Origin: Cepaea nemoralis
Taxonomy: Eukaryota; Mollusca; Gastropoda; Stylommatophora; Helicidae
Assembly: GCA_014155875.1 (NCBI GenBank)
Contig: JACEFZ010013534.1
Span: 1,411,501-1,475,500 of the forward strand
Reading direction: 5' to 3'
Length of the DNA: 64,000 nucleotides
Below, piece by piece: positions 28,471 through 40,058 of the stretch (positions are counted from its first letter, which is position 1; every line of letters starts with the position of its first letter). The notes under the pieces were generated by a model. The model was not told the origin of the DNA. It made no database searches and worked only from the letters and a program-made list of their open reading frames with translations. A program made the position numbers and the translations under genes.

Positions 28471-31451
28471 TCATGTGCCATGGCGGTAAGCGTGGGCGGT
28501 CATGTTCTGCCATCTCACTCGATCACCAGAGTCGTGGATCAGCTCCGTGTTTCTGTCTCGACCATGCCACAAGGCCAAGCCATCCAGGTACTTGCTTCTA
28601 GGTCTTCCCCTTGGTCTGTTCCCCTCGATCTTACCAGTTGTCACCAAATTCTCCAATCCATTTCTTCTCATAACATGCCCAAAAAATATTTTGACTGTCT
28701 ACGTCTAATTTCTCTAATCAATTTACGATCTTCATTTGTTTCTTGAAGGACTTGTTCATTGGTCTTTCTGGCTGTCCATGGTATTCTTTGCATTTTCCTC
28801 AGAAACCACATCTCTACAGCCATCAGATGTTTTTCAGCCTGACTGCTCATTGTCCACGCTTCACATCCATACAAAAGTACAGGTTCAATGTAGCATCTCA
28901 ACACTCTTTTTCTCGTTTCAATTGACATCTTTTTATTGGTCAATATGTTTTTCATCTTGCTAAAGGCTACTTTTGCCATGGCGATTCTTGTTCTAATCTC
29001 TTCAAGGCATCTCCCATCAGATGTTATTACTGTTCCGAGATAATTGTACCTGCTCACTTGTTGAAGAATATTCCCATTTACTTGTATATTACATTGTGGT
29101 ATTTCGTCCTTCCTAGTGACGACCATAATCTGTGTCTTTTTACAATTTAATTCTAACCCTAGTTGTTCACTGTGTGTAACAATCGCATCTACTAAATTTT
29201 GCAGGTCCTGTTCATTGTCTGCAATCAAGACTGTATCATCTGCATATCTAATGTTATTGATGCATCGTCCCCCAATGTTGATTCCTTCCATATCTTCAAT
29301 ATTTCTGAAAATACTTTCACTGTACAGGGAGAACAGATATGGAGACATTACACATCCCTGTCTCACACCCCTTTTAATAGGCTGATATTGGCTTACTTCA
29401 ATGTCAACTCTTATGGCAGCTTGTTGTTTCCAATATATGTCTTTTACAAGTCTAAGATCTTTTCCATCAATTTGTAGATCTTCAAGCATCCTTATCATGT
29501 TGACATGTCTCACTTTATCAAAAGCCTTTGTGTAGTCAATAAAGCAAAGGTGTAGATCTTTGTTTACTTCTATAGAACGTTCGATTATGTTTCTCAGTAT
29601 ATACACAGCATTTACTGTACCCTTGCCTTCCACAAACCCACATTGTTCTTCTCCTATTTCAGGTTGTATTTTCCTCCTAACTCTTTGCATGATAATTCTT
29701 AGCAAAATCTTCGTGATGTGACTCATTATACTAATTGTTCGATGTTGATCACATTCCAAGGCTCCTGATTTCTTTGGGATTGCAATAAATACAGAATTAC
29801 ATAACTCCTGAGGTATATTTCCAGTATCATATATTGTATTAAGCAGACTGGTAACTTGATCTATTCCATATTCTTCTAAAGCATTAATCATTTCTGTTGT
29901 GACGCTGTCTGAACCGGGGGTCTTGCCAGATTTCATATGGTTAAGAGCATTCTGAACCTCCATCTTCAAAATTGCTGGTCCTTCATTATTATTTTGAACA
30001 TCATACTGTTCGTCTCTGTTATCGTCATACAGGTTTCTCACGTAATCTGACCATTCATGTAATATCTGATCTTTTTCTATTATGACTCTTCCATCTTTTG
30101 TCTTTAGGCAGCCTGCTGATGTACGTGTTCTTTGATTAGTAAGCTCCTGAATTCTTTTGTGCATTAGTTTCGCATTGTTACTGTTGTGTTGTTTTTCAAT
30201 TTCTCTGCAATTTTTCTCAAGCCATGTTTCTTTTGCCTCCTTACATAAGGTTCTCACTTTTCTGTGAATTTCTTCATATTTGGCAGGATTATTTTTGTTC
30301 TGTCTTCTTGTTTCCATTAGTTGTAAAATTTCTTCAGTCATCCATGTCTTACGGCCCACTTTCTTTACTTTTGGAATAGTTTTTTCTACTGCGCAACTGA
30401 TTGAATTCTTCATCGTTTCCCATTGATCATCTACATCTTGAAACAGGATCTCTAGATCAGACAATATATCAAATTTGTTCTTTACTTCTATGTTAAAATT
30501 ATCTTGTATTTCTTTGTCAGTTTTCAATTTGCACAAGTCATATTTAGGGTTTCCTGCTGTATACTTGACTTTCTTTAACTTTACCCTCAATGTGCCTGTA
30601 ATTAATCTGTGATCACTGTAACAGTCTGCATTTGGAACTGTTTTTACGACTGTTAACGCATTTCGAAACCTTTTGCTAATCAGGATGTAATCTATCTGGT
30701 TTTTAATCCTGCTGTCTGGACTCCTCCATGTCCATAATCTTCTAGGATGCTGTTTAAACCAGGTGTTTCCTACAACCATTTCTTGTTCTTTTGCCCATTC
30801 TACAAGTCTGTATCCTCTTTCATTTCTTTCTCCCAAACCATGGTTGCCTACACTGCATCCATCGCCTTGCTGTCCTATTTTTGCGTTGAAATCACCCGTT
30901 ATGATATTTATTTCTGATTTTTTGCAGTTCTTCAAAGCAGACTCCACGTCATTATAAAATTCCTCTATGCTTTCTTCACTGCTTTCACTTGTTGGGGCAT
31001 ATACTTGAATGACATTTATTTTAAAAGGTCTTCCGTTTAATTTTACTAATAGGACTCTGTCTGACACAGCATGATATCCTTTGACAGAATTTGATGTTTG
31101 CTTATCTAATATAATGGCTACACCTCTTTGCTGTTCTTCTCCCCCAGAGTAAATAATCTTACAATCCTCTCCTGTCCTTATCCCTGCTCCTTTCCATCTC
31201 GTTTCCGATACTCCTAATATGTTAATTTTCTCTCTCCCCATTTCTTTTTTGATGTTTTCTAATTTTCCATCTGCATTCATTGTTCTAACGTTCCAAGTTC
31301 CTACTTTCAATGATATTAATCTGTTGCACCTAGTAGCCTGTTGACGGTCTGGAGTCACCTGGTGCGCATGACTACCCCTACCGGGCGAGGCTGCTCCTAT
31401 GGAGCACCCATTTACGCCGTTTCTCTGATTATCGATGATTTCACACAACAT
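28471..31451 (-). pseudogene. RTE endonuclease-reverse transcriptase polyprotein with one frameshift
   Basis: The ATG at 31451 opens 927 codons; the C-terminal ~66 residues continue in another frame (28471-28671). The apurinic-like endonuclease occupies about residues 48-285. It shows GTWNVRT (51-57), VSETRWKG (81-88), IQVYAPT (148-154), TGDFNAKIG (185-193) and CYSDHR (277-282), which supply the catalytic Asn, Glu, Asp and His. The reverse transcriptase spans about 500-760: GKTPGSD, QCGFVEGKGT, FIDYTKAFDKV (637-647), RGVRQGCVMSPYLFS, and the catalytic RYADD (735-739). A C-terminal YGCEAWT motif follows. The frame breaks in a T6 run (plus-strand A6 at 28681-28686) just before GHVMRR and RGRPRSKY. 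Target-primed reverse transcription is the expected activity. If the homopolymer is a sequencing error, the protein would be intact. Confidence 0.93.
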
Positions 31452-31624
31452 GATTTTCTTGGCATCTGTAAAGAAGGTAGTTTGCCATTGCTTTCCTTCC
31501 TAGCAGTGACCATACTGGTCAGTGACCGTAGCCATTGTCTCCTCAAAATAGAGATCCTCTGCCTACCGTCGTGAAGGTGGAGACCATAACCTACAACTAT
31601 CTGTTGGCTGCTCTCCATCTTCAT
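31412..31624 (-). CDS. Small upstream frame overlapping the RTE polyprotein start
   Basis: An ATG at 31624 opens 70 codons (MKMESSQQIVVGYGLHLHDG onward, ending SSIIRETA). They overlap the first 40 bases of the long frame in a different phase. Some RTE elements have a short first frame that overlaps the second, so this could be such an ORF1 or simply leader sequence. It is rich in Arg, Ser and Lys, with no domain recognised. The frame is open further upstream to a TAA but without another ATG. Confidence 0.3.
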   Translation of the reverse strand: MKMESSQQIVVGYGLHLHDGRQRISILRRQWLRSLTSMVTARKESNGKLPSLQMPRKSCCVKSSIIRETA

Positions 31625-31771
31625 CCACCACCTGCACCCATGGCTCCACGTAACCCTGATCGGGGGGCTAAACGGGTACTCCACCTTGCCCAAGGGTGTC
31701 CCGTAGGCTAGCGGAGGGAAGGAGGCGCTTTACTTCTCCTTTGATAGGGGATACCCCTACCCCGCTACCCG

Positions 31772-31779
31772 AGCCCAAT
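31772..31779. repeat. Target-site duplication, right copy (AGCCCAAT)
   Basis: Right copy of the 8-bp duplication flanking the RTE insertion; identical to 28449-28456. Confidence 0.93.
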
Positions 31780-33815
31780 GCTGCAGCTAAACAGTTTGTG
31801 GAAACAGAGTTGACAGCCCTATAGGACATAATTTACAACACTGCTATGGAAATCCTGGGTCAAGCACCCCAAAAACATAAAGACTGGTTTGATGAATATT
31901 CCGATGACATCAACCAATTGCTAGCCGAGAAACATCTTCTCCTCAAGGCATATTTGAATGACCTGAAGTCAATATAAAAAAATATGCCTTCAACAACATT
32001 CGGAGAGTAGTGCAGCAGAAACTTCGGCATATGCGGGTCTCCTGGCTGAGCAACAAAGCTGATGAAATTCAAGGCTTTACTGACAGGCATGATATGAAAA
32101 ACTTCTACCTCTCACGGAAAGCAGTCTACGGTCCTACATCACCAGGCATAGTTCCCCTCCTCATTGCAGATGAGGGAACATTGGTCACCAATAAGAAAGA
32201 AATCCTTCAACGCTGGGCAGAGCATTTCAGCAACATCTTAAATGACACTTCCTTCTTCGATTATGAAACCATCAACTGCATTCCTCAAATTCCCACAAAT
32301 GATACACTTAATGGCATGCCAACCATAGTGGAAGTAAACAAAGCCATCCAGCAACTTTACAGCGGTACGGCACCTGGTCCGGACTCCACCCCAGCAGAGA
32401 TAAACAATGCAGGTGGGCTGTCCTAATAGAGCAGCTTCACCAAGTCTTTACAAGCATATGGGTGAACGAAACCATGCAACACGATTTCAAGGACGTGTCA
32501 ATAGTCCACCTTTACAAACGTAAAGGAAACCGACAATCCTGTGACAACCACCGAAACATCTTGCTCTCAATTGCAGGGAAGATACTCGCCAGAATTCTTC
32601 TAAATCGCCTTACGGCCCATCTAGATCAATGTCTTCTTCCTGAGAGTAAATGTGGCTTCCGAAAAGAACGATGAATTGTTGACATGATTTTCGCTGCAGG
32701 GCAGCTGCAAGAGAAATGTCAGGAACAGAACTGCGAAATGTTCTCTCCTTTCATTGTCCTTACCAAGGCTTTTGATACAGTCAGCAGAGAAGGACTGTGG
32801 AATGGAAGATTATCGAGAAATATGGCTGTCCACGAAAATTTGTCCAAATAGTTCGGCTATTTCATAATGGTATGCAGGCAAATGTACAGGAAACTGGTTA
32901 ACTGTCTGAGCCCTTTCCTGTCACCAATGGAGTGAAGCAAGGATGTGTCCTGGCACCAATACTGTTCAGCCTGTTTTCAGCTATGCTGACGAATACCTTC
33001 GAGAACACCGACATTGGAATAGACATCAACTATCACATTGATGGACAGTTTTTAAATCTCAGAAGGCTGAAAGCTAAAACCAAAACTAACAGCGACACGG
33101 TCAGAGAGCTGCTGTTTGCTGATGATTGCGCTCTGTATGCCAACTCAGAGGCAGACATGCAACATAATGTTTCAGCTTTCTCATATGCCTGTGCCAACTT
33201 TGGGCTCAATATCAACTTGGAGAAGACTGTAGTTATGTACCAGCCAGCTCCATGGAATAATCACACCGTGCCGAATATCAAGGTGAATGGTCATAGACTA
33301 AGTGTTGTGGACAAATTCACCTATCTTGGCAGCACTGTGTCACAAGCTGCCACAATTGATGACGACGTGAATGCAAGAATCTCCAAGGCCAGAGCGGCCT
33401 TAGGCAGACTGTAAAAGACTGTATGGGACAGAAATGGAGTAAGCCTACAAACAAAGCTGGAAGTCTATAAAGCAGTTGTATTATCCACGCTGCTATATGC
33501 TTGTGAAACCTGGACTGTTTATCAGCCACACCGCTAGGAAATTAAACAACTTCCACACAGTCTGAATTAGGAAACTATTGATAATTAAATAGCAAGACAA
33601 GATCCCGGACACTGAAGTTCTAGAAAGAGTGTCCATGCCCTGTATCCACAAACTAATAATGAAGAATCAGATTCGCTGGGCTGGTGACTTAACTAGCATG
33701 CCAGAGCACAGGTTCCCAAAACGAAATTTTACGGCGAGCTGCGGTTGTGGTAAACGCTCCCATGGCGGCCAGAGAAAACGCTTTAAAGACTCTCTGAAAA
33801 TCTCACTGAAATATA
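31780..33815 (+). pseudogene. Decayed RTE LINE, reverse transcriptase region (right half of the interrupted element)
   Basis: Continues the element begun at 26746. Frames are broken by several stops and shifts, but the domain order is clear. AAAKQFVETELTAL comes at once, then WFDEYSDDINQLL and RHMRVSWLSNKADEIQGF. The finger block is GTAPGPDSTPAE, followed by VIHLYKRKGN-like (here IVHLYKRKGNRQSCDNHRN). Next are LTKAFDTVSREGLW, MKQGCVLAPILFSLF, and ELLFADDCALYANSEADMQ with the catalytic FADD intact. YLGSTVSQAATID and [12 protein letters not shown] follow. The last recognisable block is KRSHGGQRKRFKDSLKISLK. The family's usual C-terminal tail with a C2H2 finger is missing: the element is cut where the TA/TG repeat and the 3.1-kb tandem array begin. 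A separate copy of that missing tail is at 62634-62910. Confidence 0.87.
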
Positions 33816-33850
33816 TATATGTGTGTATATATATATGTATGTATATATAT
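33814..33850. repeat. (TA/TG)n microsatellite at the array's left boundary
   Basis: Alternating TATATA, TGTGTG and TATGTATG words separate the truncated LINE from the first tandem-array unit. Confidence 0.9.
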
Positions 33851-36800
33851 GAAACAGGAGGAAGAATATCAAGGACAGGAAAGATGTAATTTTCTATACT
33901 TAGGTGCTCAAAGACAAAGAAGCGCAACACTGACTTTTAGTGGGCCAGAAAAGAAAAAGACAATAAGAAGAAGTAGAGAAAGAGCACTGTATATATTCTC
34001 CTCAGTTAACAAGAAAAGGGATAGAATTAGACAGAAGATTCCAGGAGTTCTTAGGGCGGGGGATATACTGTTGTATACCCCAGACAGAAGATTACACTGC
34101 TGGACTGTAACATGATCAATGAGTTTACACAACAAACTACAGACTAAACAAAACAAATTAAGAACAACAAAATTAGGCTTTTATTGACAGAACTGCATGA
34201 TTTAGTGACAAACAGGCATCCTGACATGTCACATAACTGACATATGCAGAAATGGGAACCTATGTTCCCACAGTAATCACTGCTGCCTAACATCGCTATG
34301 CACATGACTAGGTACCCATCTCCACAAACCAACAAGGACATGGCAACAACAGAGCCTCAACGTAAACAACAACGGTAACCACAGAAATGGACTCTCTATT
34401 GTAATCATCTCAGGACTAATGGACAATCGGTACATACAGAAATGGGAATCTGAAATCCCACAGTTAGAGATAACTGCTGCCTAGTACTAACTACAGAGGC
34501 AGTCTCTGAATTACAGTGAAACCTTAACCATGTTCAATGGAGTCTAAGGGCACCCTCAATACCCACACAAGACACCCGCATCACATAGGCCGACTGGGAC
34601 CAGATACAGAAAGGAGCCATAACATAACGAATAACAAAACTATAACCCTAACAGCAGAGATATAGTGGCATAAACAGGTATAAACAGGTATACGAATGGA
34701 AGTGTGAGTGGCCTAAACTACATTAACCAGAGCTGAGGCTCAAGTTTGCTCTACAAACAACCATGGCCAAGGGTCACTACCACGAGTGGGCTTACACATG
34801 GCCAGTCATGTTGATGGATTTCCTCGGTCCTTGTGTGTGGACCACACAAGCCAGTCTTGGTTAAATCTAGAGGCATTGGTGGCTCCCTGCTCTGGTCCAG
34901 TGACTGGGGAGGGCTGGTTAAAGCCTCCCTATTTTATACTACAGCGATATACATAATCGCTCCTTCGGCCGCGGTTGTCTGGTTTGGAGAGACCGGGAAA
35001 CTGACACGCACCTCTATTTATCAGTGTTTTCTGAGCAGCTTCCCGTCATACCCTAGGGCACTGCGAGGGACGCCGGTATTGGTAGCATCATCAACATCAT
35101 GTGTCGCGTCAGGCTATCACACATTGCACCCCCAATTTTTCGACGGTCCCAGTCGAATACTCTAGACCCTTAGGGTTTAGACAAAACACTAGGACTATTT
35201 AAATAAACAATCAGTCAAGGGGGTTTTATCATGGGACTTAAACCTCAGCGTAAAATTGTTACCAGTTATATTTTCTGAACCTGCCTTAAAAACATACATC
35301 AGTGACAATTTAAAAAAAATCAGTCCCTGACAAAAGATAATACCATATCTTATGAGTGGCCATGAGGAATATGCAGTCTGCATACAAAATAAACCACCAA
35401 CCCTGACATCAACATAAACACTTAGCTCCATGGATGGTATACATAGGGGCACCAAATATAAAAATTTCACACAGGCATCCCCTTAAATTTATAATCCCTA
35501 CTTGTAACCAAAAAAAAAAAAAAAAAAAAAACGACCAGAATAACATGCATGCTATCCACTAGATCACCTGCAAACCAAGATGCAGACATCCCTGCCACTA
35601 AAAAAAAAAATATAATTCCCATGACCATGCAGGCAAACCCAGTTTTTGTTTTCCCGGTCTAATTCTGGTAGCCCCGCTTCTGCCAGCCGCATCCACCAGT
35701 TCCATGGGATGAGTGAGTAATTTCTCAGTTGTCACCATGGTACCCAAATGAAGCGGGGTAGAAAAATACCTGTACATGGGAAAAAAACAAAGCAAAACAA
35801 AACATGCTGGAAGACATAGTGTCTTGGGCTCACTTTCTGTGAGTGGGGATTCCTAATTCGAATTAACATTGAATGACACAAAATAATTAACTAGTAATTA
35901 ATTATTTGTCCCTGTCGTGGAAATATATAACGAATGTTTCTGTCTGATGATGCTCACTGGATACCGGTTCCTCCCACTTAATGTCTATCATGTCTCTTTT
36001 GAATTTTCTATGCACAGGGGATATATAGGACATCACTGATCACTGCTCAACACTTAATATGTCCACTTATGATATAATGAACCTGGACGAACATGCTGGT
36101 ATTATTAACTCCTCTGCTTCCGCCTATAATGAACGGATTTTCTTATCACCACAGGTAACATTGTCATCTGTCACTTCAAACGAACATGGTGAACTGATGT
36201 ACAATAAGGGAAACATCCCCCTCGATGATCTCAGATGATGATACCACCATTGGGGATTGAATATGGATGTCCAGCGCTCTGCTGCTGGTGGGACACACTG
36301 GTGGGATGGATTTCTGATGTCCCCTCTTCCAGACAAACAAGGAGAAAGTACTTCTATGGATGGCCCCAGATGTTGGCGCCACTGAAATCAGTCGCATGAA
36401 CAGTCCACAACTGTTCTCCCGAAAGAATCAACAGCATTTATCTCTTAGGCCAGCACAGCCCCAGCCTCTATTGATTATAGGAGCGTTCTGCTCTCCTGCT
36501 GTTCATTCATGAAGTCGTCTACTATATCTGTAACTTTGAGCAAAGCTTGATGGTTTCAGTAGGAATATATATATGCATATTCCAAACAACTTTATAGTAT
36601 AAGTTTGGTGACCTTCGTTGGAGTTTTCGCAATCTTAATTTATACCAGCGGACTCAGACTGAGTGCCGGCTGGGTGGGAAACTTCGGTTCCCTAAACAAG
36701 GAATAAGGTCACCTTTAATTTCGACGACTTGAGATGTGGTGTAGGTCTGGAGGCTCTTCTCTCAATGCTGTGCTTCTTGGAGACTTGGGAACAAAACCTG

Positions 36801-36956
36801 AACCCAGTTAATGTCTTTGGCCAGGGACCTCTCACACCCCCAAGAAGGCAGAAAAAAAGCATGGAACTACCACCTAAATGAATTATTGAAGACTGGAACA
36901 GACACCAGCAGGATAATCTAAAGGCCGCCAAACGTCCTAGGCCAGGCTCGCCACTT
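33851..36956. repeat. Array unit 1
   Basis: First unit; it begins abruptly after the TA/TG microsatellite. Its first ~270 bp are of the AAGAAGAAG/GGGCGGGGGAT type otherwise found only in units 5 and 7, while the rest is nearly identical to unit 2. This is a mosaic that points to exchange between units. A frameshift (GGAAAGATG for GGAAGATG) breaks its basic reading frame. Confidence 0.92.
36362..36381 (-). other. Primer-binding-site-like motif, repeated in six array units
   Basis: On the minus strand each unit has TGGCGCCAACATCTGGGG. TGGCGCC is the usual start of retroelement primer-binding sites complementary to the 3' end of certain tRNAs (for example lysine). The bases just upstream read CTGATTTCAg, and LTRs end in CA a base or so before such a site. 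Further copies are at 39464-39483, 42569-42588, 45676-45695, 48777-48796 and 51883-51902. No gag or pol is seen, so at most this marks a non-autonomous LTR element. Confidence 0.4.
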
Positions 36957-39900
36957 GAAACAGGAGGAAGAATATCAAGGACAGGAAGATGTAATTTCCT
37001 ATACTTAGGTGCTCAAAGACAAAGAAGCTCAACACTGACTTTTAGTGGGCCAGAGAAGAAAAGGACAATAAGATGAAGTAGAGAAAGAGCACTGTATATA
37101 TTCTCCTCAGTTAACAAGAAAAGGGGTAGAATTAGACAGAAGATTCCAGGAGTTCTTAGGGCGTGGGATATACTGTTGTAAACCACAGAAAGAAGATTAC
37201 ACTGCTAGACTGTAAGAGGATCAATGAGTTTACACAACAAACTACAGACTAAACAAAACAAATTAAGAACAACAAAATTAGGCTTTTATTGACAGAACTG
37301 CATGATTTAGTGACAAACAGGCATCCTGACATGTCACATAACTGACATATGCAGAAATGGGAACCTATGTTCCCACAGTAATCACTGCTGCCTAACATCG
37401 CTATGCACATGACTAGGTACCCATCTCCACAAACCAACAAGGACATGGCAACAACAGAGCCTCAACGTAAACAACAACGGTAACCACAGAAATGGACTCT
37501 CTATTGTAATCATCTCAGGACTAATGGACAATCGGTACATACAGAAATGGGAATCTGAAATCCCACAGTTAGAGATAACTGCTGCCTAGTACTAACTACA
37601 GAGGCAGTCTCTGAATTACAGTGAAACCTTAACCATGTTCAATGGAGTCTAAGGGCACCCTCAATACCCACACAAGACACCCGCATCACATAGGCCGACT
37701 GGGACCAGATACAGAAAGGAGCCATAACATAACGAATAACAAAACTATAACCCTAACAGCAGAGATATAGTGGCATAAACAGGTATAAACAGGTATACGA
37801 ATGGAAGTGTGAGTGGCCTAAACTACATTAACCAGAGCTGAGGCTCAAGTTTGCTCTACAAACAACCATGGCCAAGGGTCACTACCACGAGTGGGCTTAC
37901 ACATGGCCAGTCATGTTGATGGATTTCCTCGGTCCTTGTGTGTGGACCACACAAGCCAGTCTTGGTTAAATCTAGAGGCATTGGTGGCTCCCTGCTCTGG
38001 TCCAGTGACTGGGGAGGGCTGGTTAAAGCCTCCCTATTTTATACTACAGCGATATACATAATCGCTCCTTCGGCCGCGGTTGTCTGGTTTGGAGAGACCG
38101 GGAAACTGACACGCACCTCTATTTATCAGTGTTTTCTGAGCAGCTTCCCGTCATACCCTAGGGCACTGCGAGGGACGCCGGTATTGGTAGCATCATCAAC
38201 ATCATGTGTCGCGTCAGGCTATCACACATTGCACCCCCAATTTTTCGACGGTCCCAGTCGAATACTCTAGACCCTTAGGGTTTAGACAAAACACTAGGAC
38301 TATTTAAATAAACAATCAGTCAAGGGGGTTTTATCATGGGACTTAAACCTCAGCGTAAAATTGTTACCAGTTATATTTTCTGAACCTGCCTTAAAAACAT
38401 ACATCAGTGACAATTTAAAAAAAATCAGTCCCTGACAAAAGATAATACCATATCTTATGAGTGGCCATGAGGAATATGCAGTCTGCATACAAAATAAACC
38501 ACCAACCCTGACATCAACATAAACACTTAGCTCCATGGATGGTATACATAGGGGCACCAAATATAAAAATTTCACACAGGCATCCCCTTAAATTTATAAT
38601 CCCTACTTGTAACCAAAAAAAAAAAAAAAAAAACGACCAGAATAACATGCATGCTATCCACTAGATCACCTGCAAACCAAGATGCAGACATCCCTGCCAC
38701 TAAAAAAAAAAATATAATTCCCATGACCATGCAGGCAAACCCAGTTTTTGTTTTCCCGGTCTAATTCTGGTAGCCCCGCTTCTGCCAGCCGCATCCACCA
38801 GTTCCATGGGATGAGTGAGTAATTTCTCAGTTGTCACCATGGTACCCAAATGAAGCGGGGTAGAAAAATACCTGTACATGGGAAAAAAACAAAGCAAAAC
38901 AAAACATGCTGGAAGACATAGTGTCTTGGGCTCACTTTCTGTGAGTGGGGATTCCTAATTCGAATTAACATTGAATGACACAAAATAATTAACTAGTAAT
39001 TAATTATTTGTCCCTGTCGTGGAAATATATAACGAATGTTTCTGTCTGATGATGCTCACTGGATACCGGTTCCTCCCACTTAATGTCTATCATGTCTCTT
39101 TTGAATTTTCTATGCACAGGGGATATATAGGACATCACTGATCACTGCTCAACACTTAATATGTCCACTTATGATATAATGAACCTGGACGAACATGCTG
39201 GTATTATTAACTCCTCTGCTTCCGCCTATAATGAACGGATTTTCTTATCACCACAGGTAACATTGTCATCTGTCACTTCAAACGAACATGGTGAACTGAT
39301 GTACAATAAGGGAAACATCCCCCTCGATGATCTCAGATGATGATACCACCATTGGGGATTGAATATGGATGTCCAGCGCTCTGCTGCTGGTGGGACACAC
39401 TGGTGGGATGGATTTCTGATGTCCCCTCTTCCAGACAAACAAGGAGAAAGTACTTCTATGGATGGCCCCAGATGTTGGCGCCACTGAAATCAGTCGCATG
39501 AACAGTCCACAACTGTTCTCCCGAAAGAATCAACAGCATTTATCTCTTAGGCCAGCACAGCCCCAGCCTCTATTGATTATAGGAGCGTTCTGCTCTCCTG
39601 CTGTTCATTCATGAAGTCGTCTACTATATCTGTAACTTTGAGCAAAGCTTGATGGTTTCAGTAGGAATATATATATGCATATTCCAAACAACTTTATAGT
39701 ATAAGTTTGGTGACCTTCGTTGGAGTTTTCGCAATCTTAATTTATACCAGCGGACTCAGACTGAGTGCCGGCTGGGTGGGAAACTTCGGTTCCCTAAACA
39801 AGGAATAAGGTCACCTTTAATTTCGACGACTTGAGATGTGGTGTAGGTCTGGAGGCTCTTCTCTCAATGCTGTGCTTCTTGGAGACTTGGGAACAAAACC

Positions 39901-40058
39901 TGAACCCAGTTAATGTCTTTGGCCAGGGACCTCTCACACCCCCAAGAAGGCAGAAAAAAAGCATGGAACTACCACCTAAATGAATTATTGAAGACTGGAA
40001 CAGACACCAGCAGGATAATCTAAAGGCCGCCAAACGTCCTAGGCCAGGCTCGCCACTT
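36957..40058. repeat. Array unit 2
   Basis: Nearly identical to unit 1 after the first 270 bp; differs in the A-run near 38615. Carries the AAGATGAAG variant, so the basic reading frame ends early at TGA. Confidence 0.92.

Larger units (their letters stand above)
28457..31771 (-). mobile_element. Full-length RTE-type LINE retrotransposon
   Basis: A 3315-bp element bounded by an 8-bp target-site duplication. On its own strand it starts CGGGTAGCGGGGTAGGGG, has a ~150-320 bp leader, a short upstream frame, the long endonuclease/reverse transcriptase frame, and a very short 3' end with ATGG-type tandem repeats (GATGATGGATGG). Compact length, a short direct-repeat tail instead of poly(A), and an endonuclease at the N-terminus are hallmarks of the RTE clade. 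Only one disabling change is visible, so the insertion is recent relative to the surrounding LINE debris. A decayed 3' fragment of the same family lies at 6003-6250. Confidence 0.93.

Noticed and set aside
29116..30957. Plus-strand frames of 60-90 codons opposite the RTE polyprotein
   Set aside because: Shadows of a clear minus-strand LINE protein with catalytic motifs.
34144..34341. A 65-codon Cys/Leu-rich minus-strand frame repeated in every array unit
   Set aside because: Its repetition follows from the tandem array; unit sequences are too similar for conservation to mean selection, and no domain is seen.
34833..35165. A 110-codon plus-strand frame in units 1 and 2
   Set aside because: It is broken by a frameshift in units 3-6 and has no recognised domain.
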